Positions 1-7,658 of a DNA stretch of 35,014 bases are shown here, one piece after another. The DNA is from CAZJDM01 sp964544765 (lineage in GTDB: Bacteria; Bdellovibrionota_B; Oligoflexia; CAYFLR01): assembly GCA_964544765.1 (NCBI GenBank), contig CAZJDM010000027.1, positions 1-35,014 of the forward strand, given 5' to 3'. A program made the position numbers and the translations under genes. Position 1 is the stretch's first letter. Every line of letters starts with the position of its first letter. The notes under the pieces are model-generated. The model saw nothing but the letters and a program-made list of their open reading frames with translations. It did not search any database and was not told where the DNA came from.

Positions 1-49
1 AGCCGTAAGGAGCAAGATAAATCAACCTGCATACTTCAGTACGCAGTAG

Positions 50-262
50 TTGAGTAGAGAATCTTCGGGTGAAGCGATTGGCCTTACAAGTAGTGGAAAT
101 TTGATTAATGAAAATAAAAAGAATAGTAAGTGTAAGGATGATCCTAATTATTGCCAAGCTTACGGTAAGTTTGTAGATTTTAGTAAATCAGAGAATACTG
201 TTTTCTTAGGTCGGATTTTTCAAAAGTTAGAAATAATCCGTCTTTTAGAAAATTTAGAATAA
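50..262 (+). CDS. small hypothetical ORF, or tail of a gene entering from the left
   Basis: An open frame of 70 codons with a TTG start directly after an in-frame TAG at 47-49. No ribosome binding site is visible. The product is hydrophilic, with two cysteines in a CKDDPNYC segment near residues 28-35 and a basic, leucine-rich C-terminus. Codons upstream of the TAG (from base 2) also read as plausible protein, so this could be the end of a larger gene broken by a stop, or an independent small gene. A different frame runs from base 1 and stops at 57. I do not recognise the product and a real start cannot be chosen from the window edge. Confidence 0.25.
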   Translation: MSRESSGEAIGLTSSGNLINENKKNSKCKDDPNYCQAYGKFVDFSKSENTVFLGRIFQKLEIIRLLENLE

Positions 263-473
263 TACTCATAAATTTGATTAATACTTGTACTTGAGTATTA
301 AGAATTCGTCTATTTAAAAACTAACCAAGATAATCAATATTTCTTTCTATATAAACATCATTGTTACTATTACTCGTATAGTTTATTTTATCTGTATAAT
401 TACTTGCGCCTTGCTTTAATTAAATGTAAAAATTAAACCATAAAATTGTTAAAATTGATGTTAGATTATTTAA

Positions 474-519
474 AAAGGATCTAGTCTTGGTGATAGATTC
501 CTTTCTAAAACTTTTTTTT
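474..519 (+). terminator. hairpin followed by a T-run in the leader of the EF-hand lipoprotein gene
   Basis: AAAGGATCTA (474-483) pairs with TAGATTCCTTT (494-504) with one bulged T, and a run of eight T follows at 512-519. It ends only about 14 bases before the ATG at 533. It is either a terminator of an upstream transcript or an attenuator-like leader hairpin. The choice between these is inference. The rest of 263-473 is AT-rich with nothing else I can support. Confidence 0.35.
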
Positions 520-532
520 CGTAAAGAGATAT

Positions 533-2215
533 ATGCGTATTAGTATTGGTTTTCTCCTTGTAGTCTTATTGTGGGGAACGACTGGTTGTAAGATCAGAGA
601 AATATATATTTCTAAGCTAGAACGGAGAACGCTTCATTTTAAGCCCGAGCAGACAGTCATTACTTCAAAAGGTAGAAAAATTCCATTTGGATACATACCT
701 CTAATATGGGAAAAGTTTCGTAAGTATGATGTAGATAATGATAATTCTTTTTCACCGGTTGAGTTAGAAGGAGTTCCTGCGGTTGATTTAGCCACTATGT
801 TTAAATACATTGTTGATTCTCAAAAGATTAATCAATTTGAAACTATAAATATCAAAGATGCGTTTAAAGCTTTAAAAATCCTTACTGACTCAAAAATTGC
901 CCGGATTTTACCTAAAATATATGATAATAAAGCTCTGTTAACTAATTATGTAAGACAGATATATCAATTTATTCCCGAGCGTTTTTTTAAAATACTACTT
1001 TATATAAAAGAAAAACCTTATTCTTTATCCATTACTGGTCATCCACGAGAGGGAAGTAATGCTTTGTTATTAATATCCTTACTATCATTAGAAGATCAAA
1101 AGTTGGTTCTAAAGAAATTAAAAAAAATAGATCCGATCTATCAAAAAAATATTGTAAATCAAAAATTAGTGATTAAAGCATGGGAATCAGGTGTAAAAGC
1201 AAACGTATCTATTGTTTCGACTACTGTCCCAAAAACCTCTTTTACCAATGGTTTTCGAGAGCCTAGTAAGATGGAAGCCAGTGAAGGGGATAATGGTGAT
1301 AATTTGGGAAGCGGTGACAATGGAAGTGGTGATAATTTGGACAATTTACCAGATGATTCTGATATTCCAGAAGTGTTTGGACATGAATATTTAGTTTCAT
1401 CTAATGAAAGACATTCCTTTATGCAAAGTAATAGAGCTTTTTTTAGTATGTTTCTTACTTTTTATGATTCGAGATTAAAATTGGGGTTGATGGTAAATAT
1501 AGATAGGCAGACTAATGTTCATGATTCCTTGGATCGAGTTTTACAAGAATTTAAATTAAGGAAGATACCTTTATCAGGTTTAAAGGTTAATATATTTTAT
1601 GAAGCTCAAGAGTTGGGAAAAGATATTGTTTGGGATATCAAAGATCGATTGTCTGAAGGAGGTATTTCAACTTTTGGAGAATATAACTTACCTGGTAATA
1701 AAGCACACGGGATTGTTTTGTCACTTAAAACTGGTGATATTTATCGTTATTTAGAAACAAAGTCCTCAGTAAGTAATAAGATAAGATCTATTAGGCTTTC
1801 AAGGATCAAAAGATTCCTTAACAGAACTTCTTTAGTATTTCGACATCCAGATAGTTTACCTTCGGTAGGAGTTTTAGAAATTTCAGATCTACCATCGCCA
1901 AATACGCAGACTTATTCTCAAAGTAAAACAATATCCTTTTCCATTGGAGAAAAAATAAATCTTTCAAGAACTTCATTTTTATTTACTGTGGATGACACTT
2001 ATTTAAAGAAGAATTTGGGACAAAAGATGTTGAAATATAAGGGCCGTAAAGGATGCTTTGTTTTGGGCTCAAAATCATTGCAGGTTTTTTCTTTTCTTCA
2101 CAATCAGAATCAAGCAATTGTACAATATCATTCTGATAACCAACGTGGTTGTCCAAACAAGATTTTTTTGCAAGTTTCATTATCCCAACTATCATTGTTT
2201 AAATCTAAAATCTAG
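533..2215 (+). CDS. EF-hand lipoprotein with CheD-like C-terminal region
   Basis: 560-residue envelope protein. Residues 1-18 form a lipoprotein signal ending in a lipobox (GTTGC, lipidated Cys19). A canonical calcium-binding EF-hand loop lies at residues 66-77 (D66, D68, D70, S72, E77 spacing). Around residues 249-275 is a Gly/Asp/Asn-rich repeat linker. After it, roughly residues 300-405 resemble the CheD fold in order: a strand ending in FYDSRLKLG (CheD: xYDxxxxxGG), a helix, a strand where CheD has KLFGGA, a helix ending in GGIS, then a strand ending TGDIYRY. The CheD catalytic Cys and His are not present, so this would be a non-catalytic relative. That assignment is by eye. The last 150 residues are unrecognised. 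The stop codon sits inside AATCTAG-type repeats. Confidence 0.85.
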   Translation: MRISIGFLLVVLLWGTTGCKIREIYISKLERRTLHFKPEQTVITSKGRKIPFGYIPLIWEKFRKYDVDNDNSFSPVELEGVPAVDLATMFKYIVDSQKINQFETINIKDAFKALKILTDSKIARILPKIYDNKALLTNYVRQIYQFIPERFFKILLYIKEKPYSLSITGHPREGSNALLLISLLSLEDQKLVLKKLKKIDPIYQKNIVNQKLVIKAWESGVKANVSIVSTTVPKTSFTNGFREPSKMEASEGDNGDNLGSGDNGSGDNLDNLPDDSDIPEVFGHEYLVSSNERHSFMQSNRAFFSMFLTFYDSRLKLGLMVNIDRQTNVHDSLDRVLQEFKLRKIPLSGLKVNIFYEAQELGKDIVWDIKDRLSEGGISTFGEYNLPGNKAHGIVLSLKTGDIYRYLETKSSVSNKIRSIRLSRIKRFLNRTSLVFRHPDSLPSVGVLEISDLPSPNTQTYSQSKTISFSIGEKINLSRTSFLFTVDDTYLKKNLGQKMLKYKGRKGCFVLGSKSLQVFSFLHNQNQAIVQYHSDNQRGCPNKIFLQVSLSQLSLFKSKI

Positions 2216-2225
2216 AATCTAGGTT

Positions 2226-2243
2226 TTAGAATCTAGATTCTAA
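2226..2243. repeat. 18-bp perfect palindrome in a TCTAGAATCT-rich repeat patch
   Basis: TTAGAATCTAGATTCTAA is self-complementary over its full length. It sits in a patch (about 2203-2262) made of variants of TCTAGAATCT between the convergent ends of the EF-hand lipoprotein gene and the Smr gene. It could act as a bidirectional terminator stem, but no T-run follows. Confidence 0.6.
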
Positions 2244-2267
2244 GTCTAGAATTAAAAATCTAAATGG

Positions 2268-2756
2268 TTAAATGGTCTTAAGGAAGACCAGATATGTTCC
2301 TTCCAAAAATTTAAAATGCGCTCCGGAGAAGAAAAAGTCAACTTGTTGACAATTCTTAAGGAAAGTATTTACTAAGCCTGGTAAAACAGCTCTGCCTTTT
2401 TCTGAATGTTTTCCTTTTCCTGTTATAATTCTTACTACTTGTTGCTTGGAATTATAACATCTAGTAATAAAATTTTCCAAAATTAAAGAGGATTCTTCTT
2501 GTGTACGCCCATGAAGGTCAATTTGGTCATTTACCTTAATGCTGGAGGCACCATATTTGTTCAATTTACTATATATTGTTTGTTTTTTTTTCTTATTTTG
2601 AACAGCAATATTTTCAAGTTTGTGGGACAAATCTTTATCAGGTATATCACTGTAAAAAGCTTCTAAAAATAAGGTTTCATCTTCTAAAGTAGATGTGTCG
2701 ATTTTTTTAGAATCTAGGGGGATGTTTTTGGAAGTTTTTTTTCTATGCGTACTCAT
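2268..2756 (-). CDS. Smr-domain protein
   Basis: 162-residue cytoplasmic protein. The C-terminal half is an Smr domain: IDLHG near residues 77-81, the helix TQEESSLILENFI, then VVRIITGKGKHSEKG (the TGKG/HGKG loop) and a final strand FLEGTYLVFLK. Smr domains occur at the C-terminus of MutS2 and as stand-alone proteins with nicking endonuclease or RNA-cleaving activity. Here it stands alone behind a basic, lysine-rich N-terminus. It is convergent with the lipoprotein gene and divergent from the candidate RNA at 2937. The DLHG and TGxG motifs make the family secure. The cellular substrate is unknown. Confidence 0.88.
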   Translation of the reverse strand: MSTHRKKTSKNIPLDSKKIDTSTLEDETLFLEAFYSDIPDKDLSHKLENIAVQNKKKKQTIYSKLNKYGASSIKVNDQIDLHGRTQEESSLILENFITRCYNSKQQVVRIITGKGKHSEKGRAVLPGLVNTFLKNCQQVDFFFSGAHFKFLEGTYLVFLKTI

Positions 2757-2902
2757 AATTTATTCAATATGATTTTACTCAAAATAGGCAAACTAGCGTA
2801 TCGAATTATATTAGTAATATTAAAGTAACTCAAGTCGTCAATTTATACTCTTTTAAAATTAATAAGTTGTACTAAAAAGGTAACTGACTGGCTACTTAGT
2901 AC

Positions 2903-2930
2903 TTGCTAAATAAAAATATTTTGGTATAAC
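2903..2930 (+). promoter_or_regulatory. candidate sigma-70 promoter for the structured RNA
   Basis: TTGCTA (2903-2908), a 16-base spacer, and TATAAC (2925-2930), five of six matches to TATAAT. It would start transcription near 2937, reading into the GC-richer region that ends at the terminator at 3157-3196. Confidence 0.35.
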
Positions 2931-2936
2931 AGTATT

Positions 2937-3196
2937 TAAATAACCGAATGGATACATAATCAAATGGTCGTTATGGAAGATGATCTTTGATTGCTGTAGG
3001 CTGCCAACTTCAGGGACAGTTTGGAAGTCCCCTGGAGTGCCAATTGAGGGCCAGACAGAGGCTATGGAGTAGCTAGTTGTTGGTAGCTATATACCATTCA
3101 AAACTTACCTAGAACCTTAGGAATTAAATTATAAATAGCATATTGAGACGGGGACTAGTAAAGGCAGAGATGGGGATCTGCCTTTACTTTTGTTAT
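2937..3196 (+). ncRNA. candidate structured non-coding RNA, or long leader of the Dnmt2-like gene
   Basis: The 525-bp gap between the Smr gene and the methyltransferase holds a GC-richer stretch (about 2990-3190) with no open frame of note. Local stems are visible: CTTCAGGGAC (3008-3017) with GTCCCCTGGAG (3027-3037, one bulge), and a TAGCTA/TAGCTA pair near 3070-3090. It ends in a strong intrinsic terminator. I could not match it to tmRNA, SRP RNA, RNase P RNA or a riboswitch class. The text AGTCCCCTG also occurs in 6S RNA, but the long closing helix of 6S is not apparent. Since a gene starts about 90 bp past the terminator, an attenuating leader is an alternative to a free RNA. Confidence 0.4.
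3157..3196 (+). terminator. strong intrinsic terminator
   Basis: A perfect 12-bp stem, AGTAAAGGCAGA (3157-3168) with TCTGCCTTTACT (3177-3188), closes an 8-base loop and is followed by TTTTGTTATTT on the plus strand. The opposite strand has no T-run, so it acts on plus-strand transcripts. Confidence 0.85.
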
Positions 3197-3281
3197 TTGG
3201 AGATGTAATCTGCACTTGATCGAAGAAATAGGCTCTCTATGATTTGATTGTGTAGCTTGCACATATGGAGGGAGATAATGA

Positions 3282-3821
3282 TTGGTGAGGTATAAAAAAA
3301 AACTTAAGATCCTTGAATTGTACTGTGGAGTGGGTGGAGTAGCTGCTGCGGTTCAGAATCAAGCTCATATTGTTGGTGCAATTGATCAAAGTCCAAATGC
3401 TTTGAGTGTTTATAGATATAATTTTAATCATCCTACTTTTGAATGTAATCTTGAAGATATAACAGAACAAATGTTAGCTGATTTCCATGCTGATCTTTGG
3501 TGGATGTCACCACCTTGTCAACCTTATACGGTAAAAGGGAAAAGAGAAGGACTCAACGATCCTAGATCTGCAAGTTTTATCAACATTACTAAACAACTGT
3601 CTTATGTTAGACCAAAGTATATTTGTCTTGAGAATGTAGAAGGGTTTAGTTTTTCTCCTGATGAAATAGCACGCTTATTGGGCTTTAATGAAGATTTTAG
3701 CTTTCCTCCAGATATAAAGCTAAGGAACAAATGGAAACATATTGGTAATAGTGTTTCGGTCTTTGTGGTAAAACAATTATTAGAATCCATTTTTCAATTT
3801 GCTTCTAAAAAAGAATTCTAA
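3282..3821 (+). CDS. Dnmt2-like cytosine-5 methyltransferase with an internal deletion
   Basis: 179 residues that align in order with the two ends of Dnmt2/TRDMT1, the tRNA cytosine-38 C5 methyltransferase family also found in some bacteria such as Geobacter. Present are motif I (LELYCGVGG, residues 11-19), motif IV with the catalytic Cys79 (SPPCQPYT), the Dnmt2-like DPRSASF segment, motif VI ENVEGF (117-122), and then at once the C-terminal block SPDEIARLLGF with motif X GNSVSVFVV (155-163). Everything that normally lies between is missing: motif VIII (RxR), the target-recognition region and the CFT motif. Family members are usually over 300 residues. The frame is intact, so the deletion is in frame. 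It may bind SAM but is not expected to methylate on its own. GGAGGGA at 3267-3273 supports the TTG at 3282 or GTG at 3285. Confidence 0.8.
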   Translation: MVRYKKKLKILELYCGVGGVAAAVQNQAHIVGAIDQSPNALSVYRYNFNHPTFECNLEDITEQMLADFHADLWWMSPPCQPYTVKGKREGLNDPRSASFINITKQLSYVRPKYICLENVEGFSFSPDEIARLLGFNEDFSFPPDIKLRNKWKHIGNSVSVFVVKQLLESIFQFASKKEF

Positions 3822-3825
3822 CCTT

Positions 3826-3843
3826 TGTTAACAAATGTTAACA
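3826..3843. promoter_or_regulatory. tandem palindromic octamers, operator-like
   Basis: TGTTAACA occurs twice (3826-3833 and 3836-3843), each copy palindromic, with centres 10 bp apart, that is one helical turn. The pair lies upstream of the TIGR02147 gene and just after the methyltransferase stop. It could be a dimer-binding operator. The two copies can also pair as a short hairpin, but the T-run that follows is about ten bases away. Confidence 0.4.
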
Positions 3844-3953
3844 GAAATTCCCTTTTTTTCTTGTTTTGTCTTGCTGGGTAAATAAAAGATTGATAGTTAA
3901 TACAGTGAATTTCAGTTAAATAGAATTGTTATCAATCAGTGAGAATTATTATC

Positions 3954-4775
3954 ATGTTGACTGTTTATGACTTCAATGATTATCGGAAGTTTTTGAAATA
4001 TTACTATGATGATTGTAAGAAATTATACCCGGGTTTTTCTTATCGGAGTTTTGCTAAAAAAGCTCAGTTAAAATCGGCTAATTATTTGAAGTTAATCATT
4101 GATAGAAAACGAAACTTAACTGAATATTATCTCGATAATTTTGTCTCAGCTTTGAAATTAAAACCTGATGAAACTTCTTATTTTATCCAATTAGTTAAAA
4201 TGAATAATTGTAAGGATCCCGTTCGCAAAGGAACCCTATTAAAGGATCTAATATCAACATTAATAGAAAAGAAAGTAAAAACAGCTTCCAGTGGAGAGAT
4301 GAAGATATTACAAAAATGGTATATATGGGTGATACGTGAAATGATCAATTTGAAAGATTTTAGTGACGATCCTCAATATCTGGCCAAAAGATTATTTAAC
4401 TTAATAACTCCAACTCAAGCAGCTCAGGCATTAAATATTTTAATTGAGGAAGGATTGGTTTTAAAAGAGGGGGATCAATATAAATTAGTTGATCAGTATT
4501 ACTCAACTAAGGATGAGGTTCTATCTTTGGCGATTGTTCACTTGATGGGTGAGATGCTTGAGCTTTCTAGAAATGCTCTACATCATTTTGATTTTAAACA
4601 AAGAGAAATTAGCGGTTTAACCATTTCAATAAATCAAGAAGATTTTGAAAAAGTAAAAGAAGAGATAAAGCAATTTAGAAGACAGATCAATTTGAAATAC
4701 AGTTCAAGTCAAGCTGATGATGTCTATCAAATGAATATCCAGTTTTTTCCATTAACTCGAAAAATTGTTGGTTAA
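3954..4775 (+). CDS. TIGR02147 family protein (putative transcriptional regulator)
   Basis: About 273 residues from the ATG at 3954; a GTG at 3939 in the same frame is possible and neither has a clear ribosome binding site. Family landmarks are seen in order: N-terminal DYRKFLKYYYDD, FSYRSFAKKAQLKSANYLKLIIDRKRNL (a helix-turn-helix-like block), the winged-helix-like block near residues 140-190 ending LIEEGLVLKEGDQY, and the C-terminal signature FDFKQREISGLTISI through VYQMNIQFFPLTR. The family is common in Fibrobacter and Bdellovibrio-type genomes and often sits beside genes for small exported proteins. That is also the case here (genes at 4782 and 5407). Control of those neighbours is inference. 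Confidence 0.85.
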   Translation: MLTVYDFNDYRKFLKYYYDDCKKLYPGFSYRSFAKKAQLKSANYLKLIIDRKRNLTEYYLDNFVSALKLKPDETSYFIQLVKMNNCKDPVRKGTLLKDLISTLIEKKVKTASSGEMKILQKWYIWVIREMINLKDFSDDPQYLAKRLFNLITPTQAAQALNILIEEGLVLKEGDQYKLVDQYYSTKDEVLSLAIVHLMGEMLELSRNALHHFDFKQREISGLTISINQEDFEKVKEEIKQFRRQINLKYSSSQADDVYQMNIQFFPLTRKIVG

Positions 4776-4781
4776 CATATT

Positions 4782-5294
4782 ATGATAAATTTAATGACAA
4801 ACAAAATAATAAACACAATGAAAAACATAATGATAAGTCAAAAAAACTATATTTTAGTTCTTAGTGGTATGACCATTATTAATTTAACGATGTTTATTTC
4901 CCCCAATTCTTATTTGATGGCAGGTAGTGAAATTGGAAACGGGGGTAAATTTTCGTTTCCTTTACGGGCAACTATAAATGGATTGCAAAAGAATTATTTG
5001 TTTAAGGGACCATTTCCGACAAAGGTGTCGATTTCTTCAACTAAAGATATTTATGAGTTTGATGTAGGTGCTATTTCTATAAGTGTTGGAATAGAAAAAT
5101 ATGATCCTACGAAGTGTCCCATATCTAAAGGTTTTAAGACAGTTTGTTATCAATTAACCGATAGCCAGGTTACGGGATATATTGTATATAATAACAAACA
5201 AACATATTACATTGAGATTAATAGCCGGCGGTTAAGTCATCACAACTTAAATAAGCTCTTTAATGTTGTGGCATTCACATTTTTTTCTATTTAG
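4782..5294 (+). CDS. exported hypothetical protein downstream of the TIGR02147 gene
   Basis: 170 residues from the first ATG. In-frame ATGs at 4818 and 4830 give more ordinary signal peptides, so the true start may lie there; no ribosome binding site decides it. The hydrophobic segment ILVLSGMTIINLTMFI is followed by a likely signal peptidase site near SYLMAGSE. The mature part is short and beta-rich, with two cysteines (CPISKGFKTVC) spaced for a disulfide in the periplasm. It starts six bases after the TIGR02147 stop and is presumably co-transcribed. I do not recognise the family. Confidence 0.72.
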   Translation: MINLMTNKIINTMKNIMISQKNYILVLSGMTIINLTMFISPNSYLMAGSEIGNGGKFSFPLRATINGLQKNYLFKGPFPTKVSISSTKDIYEFDVGAISISVGIEKYDPTKCPISKGFKTVCYQLTDSQVTGYIVYNNKQTYYIEINSRRLSHHNLNKLFNVVAFTFFSI

Positions 5295-5406
5295 CTATTT
5301 AACGAAATATGGAGGTTTTTTGTCTTGTACATTTCATTAGTTTTTTATGTTCATCTTATTAATTATTTATTTTTGATATAACGTTTTTATTAAAAAGGAG
5401 TATTTT

Positions 5407-6060
5407 ATGAAGAAGTATATATTTATGATTGTTATTTTAATGGGAACCATTAGTTTGGCCGATGAGGTTAATACAGGTGCTAATGTTTCTAATGCCTATG
5501 GAGAGTCTGAGCTTCCCCCTCTTCCAGATTTTGAGGTTTTTCAGTTGCCTTCAATGGTTTGTCAAAACCTGGATATAACTCTCACTCGTTTTCATGATGA
5601 AGTGACCTTTCCTGCTGTTCATATTGCGCTTTGTGCTTTATGGCCCAGAGAGAAGAGATATTATGATATGGCATATGATGCGCTCTCTGTTTTTGGTTAT
5701 CAATTAGGACAGGGAGGGTTAAAGGTTAATCTATCTCTAAAGAAAAAATTTCTTACTTTTAAAACAGGTGAATATCAGTTTAAAACCAGAGTATCAGATG
5801 TTGTTCTGGGTTTTGATACTAAGGGTAATTTAGTAAGTACCAAGTTTATTCTATTAACAAATTGGGACTATCGTTTAGCCAATATATTACTTAATAACAA
5901 AAATAAATTACCAATTTCTATTGCTTCAACTATTTTATCTTTTAATGTAGATCAGTTGTTTAATTATAAAGAAAGTTTTGTAACTGGAATTGCTTTTGAT
6001 CAGCAGGGTAATGAATATGAAATGTTGATTGAACTGGGTAGGTTAGTTACTTCTCAGTAA
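5407..6060 (+). CDS. exported hypothetical protein
   Basis: 217 residues with a clear signal peptide (MKKYIFMIVILMGTISLA, cleavage before DEVN). AAGGAG (about 5395-5400) lies close before the ATG, one of the better ribosome binding sites in the window. The mature protein has two cysteines (MVCQNL and HIALCALW) and alternating polar/hydrophobic beta-strand-like segments. It is the third gene behind the TIGR02147 regulator and is followed by a bidirectional terminator. No family is recognised. Confidence 0.78.
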   Translation: MKKYIFMIVILMGTISLADEVNTGANVSNAYGESELPPLPDFEVFQLPSMVCQNLDITLTRFHDEVTFPAVHIALCALWPREKRYYDMAYDALSVFGYQLGQGGLKVNLSLKKKFLTFKTGEYQFKTRVSDVVLGFDTKGNLVSTKFILLTNWDYRLANILLNNKNKLPISIASTILSFNVDQLFNYKESFVTGIAFDQQGNEYEMLIELGRLVTSQ

Positions 6061-6082
6061 TGGTCATACACTTAAAACAAAA

Positions 6083-6125
6083 AAAGCGTCATGAGCTTTT
6101 AGAGAACCCATGACGCTTTCTTTTT
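6083..6125. terminator. bidirectional intrinsic terminator between convergent genes
   Basis: AAAGCGTCATG (6083-6093) pairs perfectly with CATGACGCTTT (6109-6119). CTTTTT follows on the plus strand, and a run of A precedes the stem, which gives a T-run on the minus strand. It serves the exported-protein gene (plus) and the PPC-CYTH gene (minus). Confidence 0.88.
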
Positions 6126-6202
6126 ATAAATACTTCAAACACATTTTGTGTAGTATAATTTGTTAACTATTATTAGCTCAATTATCACAATTGTAAAAAT
6201 AA

Positions 6203-7486
6203 TTAACGATCCTCTTCTACTACGTGTCTACTACAAATATTTGTAACTCCACTTCCACCTTTAGAATGAGCGCTGGGTGTTAAACCGAAAGCGTTTTGAA
6301 ATCTGTCTGATAATATCTGTAATTCAAAGACTTCATCTGCACCATAATCTGGTTTGAGAATTTCTAGTTCAATTTCTACTGATTCAGTAGTTTGGCCAGT
6401 TCTGTAATCGATAGACTGTAGACGGTCCATGGACATTTCATAAAGGAGTTCATCTTCATCTCCTAGAAATTCTATTCGATAACGAAAATCATTTACAAAT
6501 CTGCTCATCTTCATGGTTGAAAGATCAAGGTTAGGATGATCATCTAATAAGGCTTGGATAGCATCATGTTGGTTCCATTGACCGGCCCATACATCGTCAA
6601 TATTAAATTTTCTACCTGTATCACATAAGCCTTCGTCATTTATATCCCATGCTCGGCAGTCACCTTTTTCTGATCTGAACCATAAGGCGTCAATACGTTT
6701 GGGTGTGCTTTTGTACTGGAGTCTTTGCCATTGTTCTTCCCAGCTTTTTGCTGTTAGTAATTCTTGTAAAGAGTTGTCTGATGGTGGTTCTGAGCCAGGT
6801 GCATCCCAATCCCATTGATGGCGATGACGTAATACATGACCAGCAGCGGTTAAATCACCGTTAGGTGTGTCGTAGTAGACGTCTTGAAATCTACGAGAAA
6901 GTCCATCCCAGCGTACTTTCATTTTAAGACCAAAAATTTCTTCTCCATCTTCTAAGGCATCTTCAAGGGCGTTAAATTGTTCCATGTTGGCTTCCCATTT
7001 GGATTCGAGTTCCATATCTTCCCAGCCTTTGGGCCATCGATTTATATCACAAGTGTATCTTGATTCTAAGACATCAATAGTTATGGTATAGGTGACAACA
7101 TCTTTCTTCTTCCATTTCTTAGCCTTACGACCTTTTACCTTAATATAAAGGTATTGTTCGTCATGAACTGGTTCTTGGATATGTGCCCTAGAATTCCTGC
7201 TTCGGATACTACGGATAGGTGCTCTGTTATCATCTAGGCGAACAATTAAATCAAGATCATCATTATTGGATTCGACGAGGATATTAATCACACTATTACC
7301 AGGAACATAAACCTTGAACCAGTCGTTGTGATCCTTTTTAGAAATTGTAAGATTTGAATGTCTTCCTTTTTGAAGGAGTTTAGCCTCCTCCTTTTTATTA
7401 TTGGGTTCTAAAGAACTTTCATCTACTGCTTCCGCCATAGCTGGAACGGCAAGAGCTAGTAATAATAACATTGCCCATTTTTTCAT
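6203..7486 (-). CDS. exported PPC-domain protein with CYTH-like triphosphate-tunnel domain
   Basis: 427 residues. A signal peptide (MKKWAMLLLLALAVPAMA) precedes a PPC (bacterial pre-peptidase C-terminal) domain at about residues 25-140, with the usual EPNN start, DHNDWFKVYVPG and NDDLDLIVRL. After Cys146 comes a CYTH-like domain: ELESK at 159-163 (the ExExK metal/triphosphate signature), VYYDTPNGDL at 203-212, GHVLRHRHQ at 216-224, YRIEF near 336-340 and VEIELEI near 370-376. CYTH enzymes (thiamine triphosphatase, CyaB, inorganic triphosphatase) normally act in the cytoplasm, so an exported copy joined to PPC is unusual. Four cysteines could form disulfides. GGAGG eight bases before the ATG fixes the start. 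Catalysis is unproven. The CYTH call is by motif order only. Confidence 0.8.
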   Translation of the reverse strand: MKKWAMLLLLALAVPAMAEAVDESSLEPNNKKEEAKLLQKGRHSNLTISKKDHNDWFKVYVPGNSVINILVESNNDDLDLIVRLDDNRAPIRSIRSRNSRAHIQEPVHDEQYLYIKVKGRKAKKWKKKDVVTYTITIDVLESRYTCDINRWPKGWEDMELESKWEANMEQFNALEDALEDGEEIFGLKMKVRWDGLSRRFQDVYYDTPNGDLTAAGHVLRHRHQWDWDAPGSEPPSDNSLQELLTAKSWEEQWQRLQYKSTPKRIDALWFRSEKGDCRAWDINDEGLCDTGRKFNIDDVWAGQWNQHDAIQALLDDHPNLDLSTMKMSRFVNDFRYRIEFLGDEDELLYEMSMDRLQSIDYRTGQTTESVEIELEILKPDYGADEVFELQILSDRFQNAFGLTPSAHSKGGSGVTNICSRHVVEEDR

Positions 7487-7583
7487 AATTTTACCTCCAA
7501 AATTTGTTAAAAGTTATATTCAAAAGTAGCTAATAGCTAGATCTATAAAGTATATTTCTTATATGCGCAAAATAATCATGCAG

Positions 7584-7611
7584 AAAATACATTATTTTTG
7601 TAAATAGTCAA
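7584..7611 (-). promoter_or_regulatory. candidate promoter of the PPC-CYTH gene
   Basis: Read on the minus strand: TTGACT (7611-7606), a 16-base spacer, then TATTTT (7589-7584). Its -35 box touches the first copy of the direct repeat at 7612-7653. Confidence 0.4.
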
Positions 7612-7653
7612 GGAAAATTAATTTACATATATGGAAAATTAGGTTACATATGA
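7612..7653. promoter_or_regulatory. two-copy 21-bp direct repeat between divergent promoters
   Basis: GGAAAATTAnnTTACATAT occurs at 7612-7630 and again at 7633-7651. The period is 21 bp, two helical turns, so both copies face the same side of the DNA. The repeat fills the space between the -35 box of the minus-strand promoter (7606-7611) and that of the plus-strand promoter (7659-7664). This is the geometry of a shared activator or repressor site. Confidence 0.6.
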
Positions 7654-7658
7654 TTGTA

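Noticed and set aside
1159..1344. Minus-strand frame rich in Ser-Pro-Leu
   Set aside because: It is the antisense of the Gly/Asp/Asn repeat in the EF-hand lipoprotein and has no start signals.
2990..3190. 6S RNA, because of AGTCCCCTG followed by GCC
   Set aside because: The sequence folds as local hairpins and I could not pair the 5' and 3' ends into the long 6S helix, so only a generic ncRNA is reported.
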